Assembly (NCBI GenBank): GCA_963921795.1
Contig: OY997647.1
Coordinates: 60,166,357-60,230,356, forward strand
Length of the DNA stretch: 64,000 nucleotides
Direction: 5' to 3'
From: Nannobrachium achirus
Taxonomy: Eukaryota; Chordata; Actinopteri; Myctophiformes; Myctophidae
The notes below the pieces were generated by a model, which worked only from the letters and a program-made list of their open reading frames with translations, did not search any database and was not told where the DNA came from. Below are positions 34,717-47,212 of the stretch, one piece after another. Made by a program: the position numbers and the translations under genes. Each line of letters opens with the position of its first letter. Positions within the stretch are counted from its first letter, which is position 1.

Positions 34717-35240
34717 AGCTATACTGTGTAAGATGCTCAACTAGTGGTCAGTAGCCCTATAGCAAACCGCGGTCGCGTTCGCGTCTTTCGCCCGTTTTTC
34801 GTACCTTCACACCCCCGCGTCTGCCTCCACAACGCCGAGAGCTATCTTTAGAGGGGTCCCTGGTTCCTGTGCGTTCAGGCATTCCGGAGAAACGGACTAC
34901 TTCACCCTGCCTGGTAGGCGAGATTACCTTTTGAGTAAAGAGACACACGGGCGACTACAAATATGGCGACCCCACTTCAAGATGCGCTGTGATTGGCCGG
35001 TAGTGTACCATGTGTGCATGATCGGCGATGTGATTGGGCAACGTATACACAACGTATACAGATGATGCAGATTACGTCATTTTGGCGCGAAATCCGGTCC
35101 ACGGCCAGGATCATAGAAAACATATAAAGAGAAGGCTTCAGAAGCTGAAAATAACGGAGTGGGTGTTCTAAAACTTTAGCGATTTAACAGTTAGGACAAT
35201 TTTAAGATTTGTTTTATAAAAAAAGTTACATGGTACAACT
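34717..35240. mobile_element. TTAA-flanked element, AGYTRTACYRTGTAA ends
   Basis: 524 bp between TTAA at 34713-34716 and 35241-35244; ends AGCTATACTGTGTAA and TTACATGGTACAACT. Same family as 13445-13805. Confidence 0.88.
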
Positions 35241-35501
35241 TTAACATTCATGGGGGGCCCGCCGTGAATCCTTGTACCCAGGGCCCAGAATTTGGTGTGA
35301 CGCCCCTGCCTGTCCTGGCTGTGCTTGTGCCCACATTAGACCAGCCTTTTCAGATCCAGGTGGATGAATGCAAGCCAGACTGGGCAGGGGGCTGTGCTTT
35401 TGCTGAAAGATGATGATAGGCTTGTGTGTTACTTTTCATGCAAGTATCAGTTCATTATTCCACCACAGCATTTTGATGTGTAAGAGGGGGGTGGAATGCA
35501 T

Positions 35502-35737
35502 ATATCGTCACTGTCGGGCAGAAACCTCGTATCTCAAATTTTCAATATTCAAATTTGTAATTTTATTTTTGCAAAGTAAAGCCCTGCTTCACCATACAAG
35601 GCCGTTGCACAAAAGTAGTGAAAACAGCCGATCTACAAGCACACAACGCCTCGCACTAGTTTAAATCATTTTTAAAATGATAAATACAAAACAAACGGTT
35701 TTGGACATACAAGGTTTCCACCCGACAACGACGATAT
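35502..35737. mobile_element. ATATCGTC-ended miniature element, copy 2
   Basis: Ends ATATCGTCACTGTCGGGC and CACCCGACAACGACGATAT. The hairpin is cut: the left arm to ACAACGCCTCGC (35618-35655) is followed directly by ACTAGTTTAAATCA, so the right arm is gone. Confidence 0.88.
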
Positions 35738-36188
35738 GGTTGTGTGCTAAACTTCCTTTTGTTTTAACAGTTACGACACACAACAGCTATAATAGCTGTC
35801 TTTCACTGTATCATTCTTTTATTCTTACTTTCAAGTTCAACTTCTCATGCCTTTGAGGTATAATTCATCTAAAATGCTTTATTTCTTCGATATTATGGTC
35901 AACACACTGACCTTTTTCAGCTGTTTTATACGTGTGTGTGCCTGACTGACTGCCTGTGCTCTATCTCTCGCTCTGTAGGAGGTGAAGTGGTGTATGGATA
36001 ATTCTGATCTCTCTCAGCCAGGGGCTCTCTGCTTTCCCTCTGATGGCTGTTTGCTGTTGTTGTGTTTTGTTTTAGTTTACTTCATTCGTTCTTTATTTCA
36101 TTCTTAACATGCACATTTTTCACAATCTTCTAGTGGCTTCCCCTTCATGTTACAACACTCTGAACCAAGTGTGTGTGAGAAATGTTAA

Positions 36189-36777
36189 AGACCCAGTGAA
36201 ATGGCTTTTTGGGGTATTTTATTTTGAAGTTTCAGTCTGAAAAGGAAGCCTGTGTGTTTCTGAACCAATCAGAAGAGACGATGGGATGTAAAATCTGAGT
36301 CATGTGATGCTTAATGTTTTGTTTGTGGCCCTCAGTAGCAAGGCAAAGAGACACGACCAGGCTGCCTCTTGTACAGAATGTGTGTTACCAAGTTGCTTAT
36401 TATTCTAACCTATAATGTTTACAGATACATATTTTATTGTGCTCATTAAGTTTACAATGAGTAATGCATAGTTTGGAAGTCATCTTGAATGAGATTCAAA
36501 ACGGAGTAGCTCTATAATTAAAAACAGCTGTGTTTGGAGGAATGCCAGCAATGGGAAACAAACAGGTGAATGTAATCAAAGGTTAATTTATATGCAAGCG
36601 GGCCTGTCTATGTCATCATGCAGCACGTTTCTGTTCACAGGAAATAGAAGAATGTGTAAAAATACACAAAAAGTGTTTATTTCCATTTTTTTGGCATCTA
36701 GTGTTAGGAATGCCCATATGATTACCACGGATAAGCTCTAAAAGTGTGAAAAACGTATTTTTCATTTCACTGGGTCT
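36189..36777. mobile_element. TTAA-flanked element, AGACCCAGTGAAATG ends
   Basis: 589 bp between TTAA at 36185-36188 and 36778-36781, with perfect 15-bp inverted ends. No coding capacity. Confidence 0.9.
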
Positions 36778-36781
36778 TTAA

Positions 36782-37580
36782 GAATATGCTATAGTAGTGT
36801 AGATGAGTGGGCTAAGCAAGCCACATCAGAGGCTAAGGCTTAAGGCTCGACATTATGCAAGCTTTGATCTTCAACTTTGACATTGACATTGATCCAGACT
36901 TGTCTTGGACAACATCAGGAGATTACTCTACTGCGCTGTTGCTTTAAGGTCACCCATCATTGTGCGCTCACTTGAGGCGTTGTGGAAGCCTTTGACCGAC
37001 CTGGCCATACCTATTTGGTCAGTGCTTCTGTGTCGGGTCTTGGAGAGCAGTGCCAGAGGCTCAACACAGGGCTGCATTGCATGGCCTCCACACATTTGCT
37101 TACTGTTTGTACATTCATTGCAGGCCCTGACCCTGACAGTCTGCCAGTCAGACAGAGAGAGAGAAGGATGAGAGATGCTGCATTAGAGTGGAATATGTAC
37201 AATGTCTTATCATTGAACTTCCAATAACATTAGTAGTAGCAGAGAGTAATAATAACAGTATCAGTAAAGTCATTCCCACTGGGCATGATAACTATAAAGA
37301 TAACTATACTGCTCAGTGTTCACCATTGTATTATTTTTATAGTCCGTGTGCCATTCACTTGACCAGATTTTCTATACCCTTATAGTTATAGTTATAGTGC
37401 TATACAAGGCACACATACTTAATTTCCATACAATCAATTATTTGCATTGTAAAACGATATCATACAATATACAGAGCCAAACGGTTTGATATTTGCTTTT
37501 GCATATCGATATAGTAGTAGATCATTGCAAATTAAAAACGATTTTTCAATTCAGTTACTATATTGTTACACCCCTAGTAG
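36782..37580. other. No gene recognised
   Basis: Unique-looking sequence; open frames on both strands overlap and lack recognised motifs. Confidence 0.5.
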
Positions 37581-37584
37581 CACT

Positions 37585-37825
37585 ATATCGTCATTGTCGG
37601 GTGGAAACCTCGTATCTACAAGTTTCAAATGTGTACGCTCTTGCGCAAAGTAAAGCCCTGCTTCATCATACCCGCAAAAGTAGTGAAAACAGCAGATCTA
37701 GTGCGAGGCATTGTGTGCTTGTAGATCGTCTGTTTTCACTACTTTAAATCATTTTTTAAAATGATAGCCTAATGCAAAACGAACAGTTTTGGACATACAA
37801 GGTTTCCACCCGACAACGACGATAT
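37585..37825. mobile_element. ATATCGTC-ended miniature element, copy 3
   Basis: Ends ATATCGTCATTGTCGGGTGG and CCACCCGACAACGACGATAT. Hairpin at 37681-37741 lacks the inner left arm (GCAGATCTAGTGCGAGGC). Confidence 0.9.
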
Positions 37826-38394
37826 GCTTCAATGTACAATATACAGTACGTTATCAATTCAACCTCTCTTTGACTAAGAGTCTCATTCCAGTCAATATTA
37901 CATCAAATACTAAACAAACAGCATGTAAAGGTCATTTTTATATATGGCTGCATGCATCTGTAGTTCCATAGTAACCAGTCTGCACTAGCAGCTATAGAGC
38001 TATAGCACAGCAATGATTGCCAAACACTGTCTTACAATTCAGTCTCTATGCACACAGGAGTTTACAGCACATACACTGCATAAGCTTGATGCATCACTTC
38101 AAAGGCATCTGTCTGCCAGAGTTGCAATATTGAAGGGTCAGGAACTTTTTAAATCTCAGTTTATCCGGCTTATGGTTCCTGGAGCTACAACACTTTTGTG
38201 CCAAAACTGCTGCTTTTCTGCCTCGAAAGCTTTTGTTTGCCTGCATGGCAACGTGAGCTCATTATGCCAGGAGAGGAGAGGACACTGGAAGCTGTCAGTG
38301 TCCCTGAACATAGAAAATACATGTCACTCTGTCACTCTGTCCTTGGGCTTTGATAGCATCATGGCATAAATGGTAGCGGTACAGTAGTATTAGT

Positions 38395-38810
38395 TAGGGA
38401 CGGGACGATAAGCGATATTATCGTTTATCGTGATAAAAAACACTCACGATAATCGTATTGTGGAGATTTAATTTATCGTGATATCGTCCTCCGTCATGCA
38501 CTGGGATCGATTCACATTTTATTTGCCGAGCTTCATATCCGGTACCACTTAAACCCTCTAGAATTGGTAAAAGGTACTTATAATATACGTACTTGATAGT
38601 CTTTTTTTCACTCTCTTTCAAAAGGATTTGCCAAAAAATGCCGATCTACAAGCTCACAACGCGTCGCAACGAGCTTGTAGATCTGCTATTTTTTGGCAAA
38701 TGTTCCACCCCAAGATAATGGATTTTGATCATCTCGATAATATCGCATATCGCGATTTCTTTTATCACAATAATCGTGAGATGAGATTTTGATATCTTGT
38801 AGTAGTAGTA
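38395..38810. repeat. GATATTATCG-rich repeat with nested hairpin
   Basis: GGGACGATAAGCGATATTATCG-like sequence on the left and GATAATATCGCATATCGCG on the right surround the hairpin at 38628-38699 (TTGCCAAAAAATGC base, tip GCGTCGCAACG with asymmetric loss). Full ends not defined. Confidence 0.7.
38628..38699. repeat. ~80-bp hairpin, copy 9
   Basis: TTGCCAAAAAAT/ATTTTTTGGCAA base is perfect; the right inner arm has lost bases of GTTGTGAG. Confidence 0.9.
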
Positions 38811-39195
38811 ATAGTTACTAGTTACTATTAGTACTGTAGTAGTATTACTAGTATTAATAACGTAACGTAGTAGTAACAGCAGTTGTAACAGCAGCAGTAA
38901 TTGTAATAATACATCCAATGTATGTACAATATGTAGTGCTTTTCTAGATACCCAACGTCGCTTTAGGAATAACCTCAGAAGTACAGTAGTCACGGTAGCA
39001 ATAGTAGTAATAGTTGTAAATATAACGATTACACATAATGTTTATTTGTGATACGGCGTAGTGCTGACGGCCAGTTCAAAATCCCTATAGGCCTTTAAAT
39101 CTATTTATACTTTATATACCTTTTTTTGGTAATTCAAGTTTTTATTTCATTCAGTCTGAAGTTGTGCACAAAGACATCTTCTACTTACATTACCT

Positions 39196-39445
39196 AACGT
39201 CACTGTCAGGCAAAAACCTTGTATCTCCAAGTTTCAAATGTGTAAATTTTTTCGCAAAGTAACTTCATCATTCAAGGCCATCACACAAAAGTATTGAAAA
39301 CAGCTGATCTACAAGGACACAACGCCTCGCGAGGTGTTGTGTGCTTGTAGATCGGCTGTTTTCACTAGTTTAAATCATTTTAAAAATGATGAATACAAAA
39401 CAAACGGTTTTGGACATACAAGGTTTCCACCCGACAACGACGATA
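39196..39445. mobile_element. ATATCGTC-ended miniature element, copy 4
   Basis: Ends AACGTCACTGTCAGGC and CACCCGACAACGACGAT; hairpin 39292-39366 with a shortened tip (CGCCTCGCGAGGTG). Confidence 0.87.
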
Positions 39446-39454
39446 AACAATAAA

Positions 39455-40210
39455 CAGCCACGGGCATAGGCGATTTTAAGGGGTGTCCTAGGGTGCACGT
39501 GCAACCCCTGGCCGCCAGGCGGCCATTTTGATTTCTTTTTTTTTTTGTAATGTAACTTTACATCCACTCAGACCGAATACAACAACACCCCCTAGTGGTA
39601 GTGATAGAGGCTGGCAGCTCCAGGCAGCCCCCCCCTCCCCTCCTGATGTGATGTCATATCCACGCGCCAGTATTGAAATTGAAAACAACATCTGTTAAAG
39701 ATAAAGCATGGAGTTCGAGCTCTTCACTACTATGGACGTGACTACCGGTAGATATTATAATATAGCTGCTTGCCCTGAAACATCACATGGAGAGGATCAT
39801 TTTGTACCTGACTTTCCTCTACAAAACACAGACCTCAGGCTCTATCAGCCAGGACTCTTGTCTCACTGTGCGTGACTGAACCATTTCCTCCTGACCAGCC
39901 CAAGGTAAGACTAAGACAGTCAGATCATGCTTTTATAAACCCTATTATATTAAGCCCAAAATGGTTCTGCCGCCGTGTAGAACCGAACCGATTTTAACTT
40001 GAAACCGATAACCGCAAGTAACTTATTTTTACATTTGGGTACAAAATTAACTGCAGAAATCCGCTAAAACAACATTACAAAACCGCTAATATCCGCAATT
40101 TTTTTCGAATTATTTTCGAAGCGCGCGCGCGAACGTCGTACACGCGCGCGCAATAGAGGTCGTGCACCCCTTGCTGGAAGAGGCTAGAGTCGCCTATGGC
40201 CACGGGTAAT
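39455..40210. repeat. GGGCATAGGCGA inverted-end segment with small open frame
   Basis: CCACGGGCATAGGCGATTTTA on the left and GTCGCCTATGGCCACGGG on the right are partly complementary, suggesting a transposon. Includes GC-alternating CGCGCGCGCGAACG/ACACGCGCGCGC near 40122-40152. Confidence 0.45.
39708..39875 (+). CDS. Small unrecognised open frame (55 codons) before a good splice donor
   Basis: Starts MEFELFTTMDVTTGRYYNIA and ends at a stop after GLLSHCA. A strong donor context (CCCAAG|GTAAGA) follows at about 39903. It may be a 5' exon of a transposon gene or chance; I do not recognise the product. Confidence 0.25.
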   Translation: MEFELFTTMDVTTGRYYNIAACPETSHGEDHFVPDFPLQNTDLRLYQPGLLSHCA

Positions 40211-41778
40211 GTTACACAACAGAACACCTATAGTCACAGCCACGCCCCATCATAGTCAGTCCCATGCCCATTTAAATTTGTCATCTTCATTTATCATTTA
40301 CTCTAGCTGACATCCGTTTCATATGACACTATTTCTACGATCTCTTCAATCCACTTGTGAGGATATGGGGAGGATGTGCTCTTCCATAATCTCAGAATAT
40401 TTCGTGCAGCCTGTGACCACCCCTGCCTTTATACCACCTCTTTGTGACCTGTATCTCATCCTCCTTCATCCTTACTGTGGTGCTACTATGACAAATGAAT
40501 TTATCTCGGGATCGATAAAGGTCTAAATCTATCTGTCTAAGTACACCTGAACTTAACTTTAGTGCTTTCGGCCAGATAGAGTTACCTGCGCTGGGCTGCA
40601 GACCAGGAGTTGGTCTGCCATTAGTTAAGATAACAGCTAGTAGGCAGTCAAGGGGCCCGAGGTAGAGATGGAACTGCTGGAGTGAGTATTAAGAGCCACT
40701 TCCCACAGCAGGATGCCTCTCTCTATCTGAAGATCAGATAAACCCTTATTGATCCCCGGAGGAAAACGCAGGTGTCATAGCCGTAACAGCAGTGTGAATG
40801 AAATTCAGGAGTCAAGAACCAAACCAAGACCGATAAGAATGAAAATAGACAGAATAAAATGCTGAGCTGCTGGGCCTAGATACCGGCCCTGGATATCGGA
40901 GTACGTGTATGCGTGAGCATATGTAATTATTAGGGATATCGAACTGAAAATCGAATACCTAACCGAAAGACCCTGTACCGAACCGAATTACCCTGTACCC
41001 AACAATACCACTCCACATCCACATTTCCCTTGCACCCCCTCCGCAGAGCCCACTTAGAGGTTGGGTACCATATTGTTCAAAGTTAAAACAAAAAAATACG
41101 TAGTTATAAAAATACATTATAAATCAAGGACATTTCTGTTTATTTTTTGTATCGAAAAAGTATCGAACCGTGACACCAAAATATCGAACTGAACCGTACA
41201 TTTTGTAAACCGTTGCACCCTTAGTAATTATGTAATGTCTATCATCACATCTATAGCCAGTGAATGTATGAATCAATGTAATGTACAATCTATCAACAAT
41301 GAGTATATATAATTGGTGTATATGTACAGTCTATTAACAGTCTGAGCATATTAATTGAGCATATTAATTAATACAGTCTATAAACAATTTGCCATATGAA
41401 TGAATGTCTGTGCAGACTATAAACAATCAATAGAAGAATGGATATGTGCACATAGTGAATATGAGAATATATTCACTTTCTGTCAACAGACCACTGCCAG
41501 TGAGTTCATGGGAGAATGTATGCACAGTCTACCAACAGTCTATGAGTGAATATCAGTTTCTCAACCGTTATCCTTAACAAGCATCTGTTAAAGTTTGGCA
41601 ATGTACAATAGGCCTACATCCTAGTAGTCCATGTGGAAGTGTGCCAGAGTCCTCATCTCCAGTTCAACTCTGAAGATAGCCTTCCTAACCAGAGGCCTGT
41701 ACTATCCACAACTTTCCAACATCCCATTGTGCATTACGCAGAAGACGTGCGGAAGCTTCCGGCGCCGCAGCCGAGTGT
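40211..41778. other. No gene recognised; retroposon-tail motifs
   Basis: Contains CTCGGGATCGATAAAGGTCT (40506 on) and AACCCTTATTGATCCCCGGA (40741 on), typical of fish retroposon 3' ends, and a segment with ACCGAACCGAAT repeats near 40960-41215. Confidence 0.5.
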
Positions 41779-41835
41779 GATCTACAAGCTCACAACGGTT
41801 GCATCTGCGACGCGACGCAAGCTTGTATGTCTGCT
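41779..41835. repeat. Hairpin, diverged copy
   Basis: GTGATCTACAAGCTCACAAC on the left, ACGCAAGCTTGTATGTCTGC on the right. Flank TTAACCGGAAGTGTCCCGCA recurs inverted near 52918-52937. Confidence 0.75.
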
Positions 41836-41899
41836 GTTAACCGGAAGTGTCCCGCAGATAATGCTACAGCAAATTCTCTCGGAAACAGGTGGATAAGAA

Positions 41900-43380
41900 G
41901 TAGGATTTGCGGCTAGTTGGGCTAACATGAATTCCGGCGTAGAAGGTCCCCCAAAGACTGGTCCAGGTGTTTGTATGTTGTTTTTTGTTTGTTTTTGTTT
42001 TTTTTTCTCCAAAAGATGCAATTTTGACAGTTTTTGTCCATTTTCCCTACTCGACCAGGGCTTCAGACAGAAGCGATTGGTTTTATTGGAAATCGGCTTA
42101 TTTCTTACGCTCGAATATCAATTTCTACTAGGACCTTGCCCCGTGGGTGTGCACAGAATATGAGGGATTGAATGTAGGAGTCTCAGAAGTAATGTTGGAA
42201 AACCCAAACATATCAGTGTCATATTTCAAATATATCAAATTTGGGCATTGTTTCAGCATGCAGATGTTACTATTGCGGTGACGCATGCGCACTACAGGTG
42301 GCAGTATCAGTGATGTCAGAAATTTGGTCACTGTTTCACCCGTTTATGCCCATATATGGTGTTCCGTGTCCTATGCCCATACCCTCACTCTAACCCTAAC
42401 CCTAAACCTAACCTCAGTAACCGGCCCGCGACGAGTAACTAACCTGCCGACGCTAGTCGGAACAGCGGCCCGTCGTCATATTGAGCGGACCCCATATGGT
42501 GTTCTGTGTGTCCTATATGCCCATATATGGTGTTCCGTGTCCAGCCCAGTATGTGGCGTCAGTACTATGACGTCAGGGTACAGTCAGGCGGGGGACAGAC
42601 AGACATTCCGTAAATTAGTAGTTATATATATACGTCTGCCGTTCATAATGATGGCATCTCATCCAAGCTGTAATATTATCAGTGCGCAGCCATTGTACGC
42701 TGAAAGCTGAACTTTGAACTCACATTGAAATCTCGTCTCTCACGGGACTTCCGGATGTGCGTTCAGCCCAGGGGCATAGTTCCGCCGATTTAAAATGACT
42801 CCAATACGGAACTAAAACTTCCTATGATTGGCCGCTAGTTGCGCTGTTTTCCCCCCCGGCCGATCACAAAAATAATTGTTCTCCATTAGACCCCATTCAT
42901 TTTCCCCTTTCGTTTTCTAACCTTAATTAACATTTTCATAAATACTTTATGGTTCCTATCGCTAGTTAAAAATTGCCTTTCAATCACGATTATATGCGTT
43001 TTGTGAAAATAAGGTCCCATTTATGTTAAAATTTATGATAAAGTTGCGGGGGGCGTGGCCAATTAAACGAATACCAGCCGGCTGTGTTCTTCTTTGTGTG
43101 CTGTATTTCGGGAGGCTCCGACCACATTCTCCCATGTATCCCTGCGGTTGCACGTGACCGTTGGCAGCCAATAGCATCCTCTGGTGCCTTTACAATCTAT
43201 GATGGCAACCCCCATGCCAAGGACCCATAATTATTGTGTCATTTGCGCTGCATAGAAACCAATGGCTTCGCTTTGTCCATATCTTTTATACAGTCTATGG
43301 CTCACCCCAGTGCTTTGGGGGTAAAATAAGTACATCTAAAGGTAAGATAGCCTTCTAGGCCGGGAAAAAACAAACTAATT
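41900..43380. other. No gene recognised
   Basis: GCCCATATATGGTGTTCCGT occurs at about 42348 and 42518. A short TAACCCTAACCCTAAACCTAAC run lies near 42392-42413. No domain seen. Confidence 0.5.
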
Positions 43381-43386
43381 AGGGTT

Positions 43387-43677
43387 GTGCTTGGTCTCCC
43401 TCCTCTGACCCACCTTACCGAGCACCACCACGAAAGCGTGGGGTGGCTCAAAGTAGCTGACAGAGTACAGCATCTTGCAATGGGCCTGGTGTACAAGATA
43501 CACTACACCTCCAAGATTCCCATGTACCTGACAAACTACTTCTTAAAGGTCAAGGATGTTCACGATCATAACACCAGAGGCAGCTCCACTAATCATCATC
43601 AGCGTAGATTTAACACTAAACAAGGCGCTAACTCGTTCTCCTGCTATACCATCAACATGTGGAACGCCCTTCCACAA
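43387..43677 (+). pseudogene. LINE ORF2 C-terminal fragment, split by an insertion (part 1)
   Basis: Frame encodes VYKIHYTSKIPMYLTNYF, DHNTRG and MWNALPQ, the C-terminus of a jockey/CR1/L2-like reverse-transcriptase protein. It is 5'-truncated near 43382 and stopped by the palindrome at 43678; the frame continues after 46630. Confidence 0.8.
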
Positions 43678-46630
43678 TAGTGTGGTACGATGTGTACTTC
43701 CGTAGGATTTTTGTGCTAAAATTATTTTTTTTGCAGATCCCGGTTCTATAGAGTCCAAACTATGAGAAAATGATGGGTGTCAACTTTCCCGGACCCCCAC
43801 CCCTTTTCTGGGGGTTATCTAGTTTGGGACCTCCCAGAACAGTACGCCAGCCAGTTAATGTCCAATTTTCTTAATATTAGGGCTGTTTTGTAGGTTTTAA
43901 AACATTCTGAGTTCATTTATTACACTTTTGAAGCAGCCAGAATAAGCTTTCTGACTTTTGGTTAGGGTCTTTCCTCACCTGGGACCCCCCAGATGGACCC
44001 CTGAGCCTATATCAGTACTCGCTCTGCTCCTGCTCCAGAACAATGTCATATTAGATCATAATTGAATAAATGCTTTTGTAGCTGGGCTCTGAAAACAAAA
44101 ATGAGTAGTAGCAAACACCAGGGGTCTTCCACGGGGGCTTCGGGACCCCTAGGGGGTCCTCAGAGTTACTACATAGTGTACTTCTAATGTTTTTTTTTTG
44201 CTGAACTAATTTCTTTTTACTGCTTTGGCTTTTATAGGGACCAAACTGTCAGAAAATGATGGGTGTCAGATTTTCCTGACCCCTTCCCCCTTTTCTGGGG
44301 GGTCATCTATTTTAGGACCTCGCAGAACAGTATGCCAGCCAGATAATGTCCAACTTTCTTAATATTAGAGTTGTTTTGAAGGTTTTAAAAGTCCATATAT
44401 TGAACTTTTGAAGCAGCCAGAATAACCTTTCTGACTTTTGGTGGGTGTCTTTCCTCTCCTGGGACCCCCAGAATGACCCCTGAGCCTATCTCAGTACTCA
44501 TTACAGTCCTTGCTCTGCTCCTGCTCCAGAACAGTGTCAAATTAGATCATAATTGAAGCATAAAATATTTTTTTGTAGCTGGGCTCTGACAACAAAAATG
44601 AGTAGCTAATACCAGGGGTCTTCCACAGGGGGTCTGGGACCCCTAGGTGTCCTCAGAGTTACTAAAGGGACCAGCCGAATCTCTGGTCACCCCAACCTCC
44701 CAGTCAGCCAAGACATCTGACTGTAAAATACCCTCCACTCTCTGAATTCCATCCATTTTCTTCAATTGGTGGAAGCTCTTGGCAATTTGTCAGGTATCAT
44801 TTATACTGTATTGTGACGTAGTTGGCATGGAGGATATGTGGTAGCAGTGCAGCTCCAAGTTCTTTGACTGAAATCCCATCCCATTACCCTGCATTATCAC
44901 AGATGCAGGGTTGTTGGACCAAAGTGTTCCAATGACTCCAATGTTGATGGAAATAAGTAAGCCTTGCCCAGCCCTGAGGCTCATAGGGCAGGAGTCTGTC
45001 CTGTTTCTGTGAGGCTGCTTGATGACAGTGGACATGATAATAGTTTGTCACAGGGACATACCCCAATCCAGCCTTTGATGCTGAGGTCATACATTCAAGA
45101 TGTATGACAAGGTCCATAAATGGAGTTCCCTGATGTCTTCAATATTAAGCCCATATCTAACAGGACTTCATATGGGAATGCCTATATATGGAGGCCACAA
45201 ATCGGCCACATACCACACTAACAGAATCCATATATGGCCAAGACAGATGGCCAAGACAGCCCATATCTGTGTGACTGGTTCTACAGACAGGGATCTCCAT
45301 GTATGGGCATAAAAGGGTATGTTGTCAGTTGTCATGGACATCATAACAAATAACTGAGTAAGCATGTATCTCCATATACAGTACATGGATCTCCATATAT
45401 GGGTACCAGGGGTCTACATGGGTAACAGGTCCGATATACATCACTGGCCAGATGGCAAAGAATTGGCGCCCTGAGGCATCTTACTAATAAATAATACTGA
45501 GAATACTAATAAACCATCAAGTACACTACATAAACCCAGGATACATAAAACTAACAGTTTCTAATATTATTCTTGCAAGAATAGGGCCAAAACTGAAACA
45601 GCCGTTCGGATGGCCCCCTGTAGTAACTCTGAGGACACCTGGGGGTCCCGGACCCTGTGGAAGACCCCTGGTATTAGCTACTCATTTTTGTTGTCAGGTA
45701 CAGAGCCCAGGTACAGGTACAAAAGCTTTTATGCTTCAATTATGATCTATTTGACACTGTTCTGGAGCAGGAGCAGAGCAAGGACTGTACTGAGATAGGC
45801 TCAGGGGTCATTCCGGGGGTCCCAAGTGAGGAGAGACCCCCACCAAAAGTCATAAAGGTTATTCTGGCTGCTTCAAAAGTGCAATATATGAACTTAGAAT
45901 GTTTTAAAACCTTCAAAACAACTCTAATATTATGAAAATTGGAAATTAACTGGCTGACAGACTGTTCTGCAAGGTCATAAAATAGATGACCCCCCCAGAA
46001 AGGGGGCAGGGGTCAGGAAGATCTGACACCCATCATTTTCTGACAGTTTGGTCCCTATAAAAGCCAAAGCAGTAAAAAAAAAAAATACATTTTAGCAAAG
46101 AAATCCTTAGAAGTACACTTTTTATCACACCATGTAGTAACTCAGAGGACCCCCAGGGGTCCCGAAGCCCCTGTGGAAGACCCCTGGTATTTGTTACTAC
46201 TTTTTTTTGTTTTCAGAAAAAAACTTTTATGCATCAATTATGATCTAATATGACATTGTTCTGGAGCAGGAGCAGAGCGAGTACTGAGATAGGCTCAGGG
46301 GTCCATCTGGGGGTCCCAGATGAGGAAAGACCCCAACCAAAAGTCAGAAAGCTTATTCTGGCTGCTTCAAAAGTGTAATAAATGAACTCATAATGTTTTA
46401 AAACCTACAAAACAACCCCAATATTAAGAAAATTGGACATTAACTGGCTGGCGTACTGTTCTGGGAGGTCCCAAACTAGTTGACCCCCAGAAAGGGGGTG
46501 GGGGTCCGGAAAAGTTGACACCCATCATTTTCTCATAGTTTGGACTCTATAGAACCAGGATCTGCAAAAAAATCAATTTTAGCACAAAAATCCTACGGGA
46601 GCTGTTTTTTGGACGCATCGCACCACACTA
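43678..46630. mobile_element. 2.95-kb palindromic element inserted in a LINE
   Basis: Ends TAGTGTGGTACGATG and CATCGCACCACACTA, flanked by CAA (possibly ACAA) repeated on both sides. Arms of about 1 kb (43678-44670, 45586-46630) are inverted and hold repeated GGGGTCTTCCAC and ATGATGGGTGTCA blocks; the 0.9-kb centre has CCATATATGG motifs shared with 4186-4690. No transposase found. Taking out the element and one duplication puts both LINE halves in one frame. Confidence 0.85.
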
Positions 46631-47011
46631 CAAGCCCTAAAGGAGAGCAAATCCCTAGCCTCCTTCAAAATTGGTATGAAAAGTCACCTTCAGACAGCAG
46701 CTACCCGTGACTTGTAAATAGACTAAGCCCCCATGCTCCCCCCCCCCCCTTTTTCTTTGTATTCTGCCTTTTGTATTTGATGTTATGCTTTTGAAACTGA
46801 TATTATCCTAGATAAAGTACTATGTTCTATCCGTCTGTCTTTCAATGTTATATGAGATACTTAAAGTGTGGTTCCTGTGGAAATAAGCCTCGGCTTTCTA
46901 GGATCTCCTTTTAGTTGACCTTGTACCAGTGATTTGTACTGTCATGAAACTGTACTTTTTTCTATTGCAAACTTCTAATAAATTCTTCAATCAATCAATC
47001 AATTCTCCTTT
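46631..47011 (+). pseudogene. LINE ORF2 fragment (part 2) and 3' UTR
   Basis: Encodes ALKESKSLASFKIGMKSHLQ and ends AATRDL stop at about 46718, followed by a 3' UTR and the (TCAA)n tail at 46990-47002. It matches the minus-strand LINE copies at 14465 and 15591. Confidence 0.82.
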
Positions 47012-47064
47012 AACACTGGGTTTTCAGGGTTGCGACAGTAGTTCACTTCTTACCATAATTATGC

Positions 47065-47160
47065 ATGGCTATTGTGTCAGGGTATCTCTGTCGGTAGAGC
47101 ACTAGCCAGTTTGGACCATAAGGCCAAGGGTTATAGATTACATCCAGGGCACTGCCAACA
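47065..47160 (+). repeat. Possible degenerate tRNA-like sequence
   Basis: CTCTGTCGGTAGAGCACTAG resembles a pol III A box; GGGTTATAGATTACATCC is a poor B box. Weak. Confidence 0.25.
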
Positions 47161-47212
47161 CAGCGCATGAGTGGCATGTTTTGTGGTGAGTATATAGCCA
47201 GTGAGTATAGCC

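Larger units (their letters stand above)
34307..35308. mobile_element. hAT-type element, CAGGGGCGTCAC family (copy 2), with nested insertion
   Basis: 1002 bp, ends CAGGGGCGTCACAAGG and GGTGTGACGCCCCTG, duplication CCTGTCCT at 34299-34306 and 35309-35316. About half its length is a TTAA element (34717-35240). It also has one complete hairpin (34630-34710) and one left-arm stub at 34387-34406. Confidence 0.93.

Noticed and set aside
42392-42415. TAACCC-like run, and TTAGGG-like run at 48694-48715
   Set aside because: Two to three degenerate units only; too short for an interstitial telomere array.
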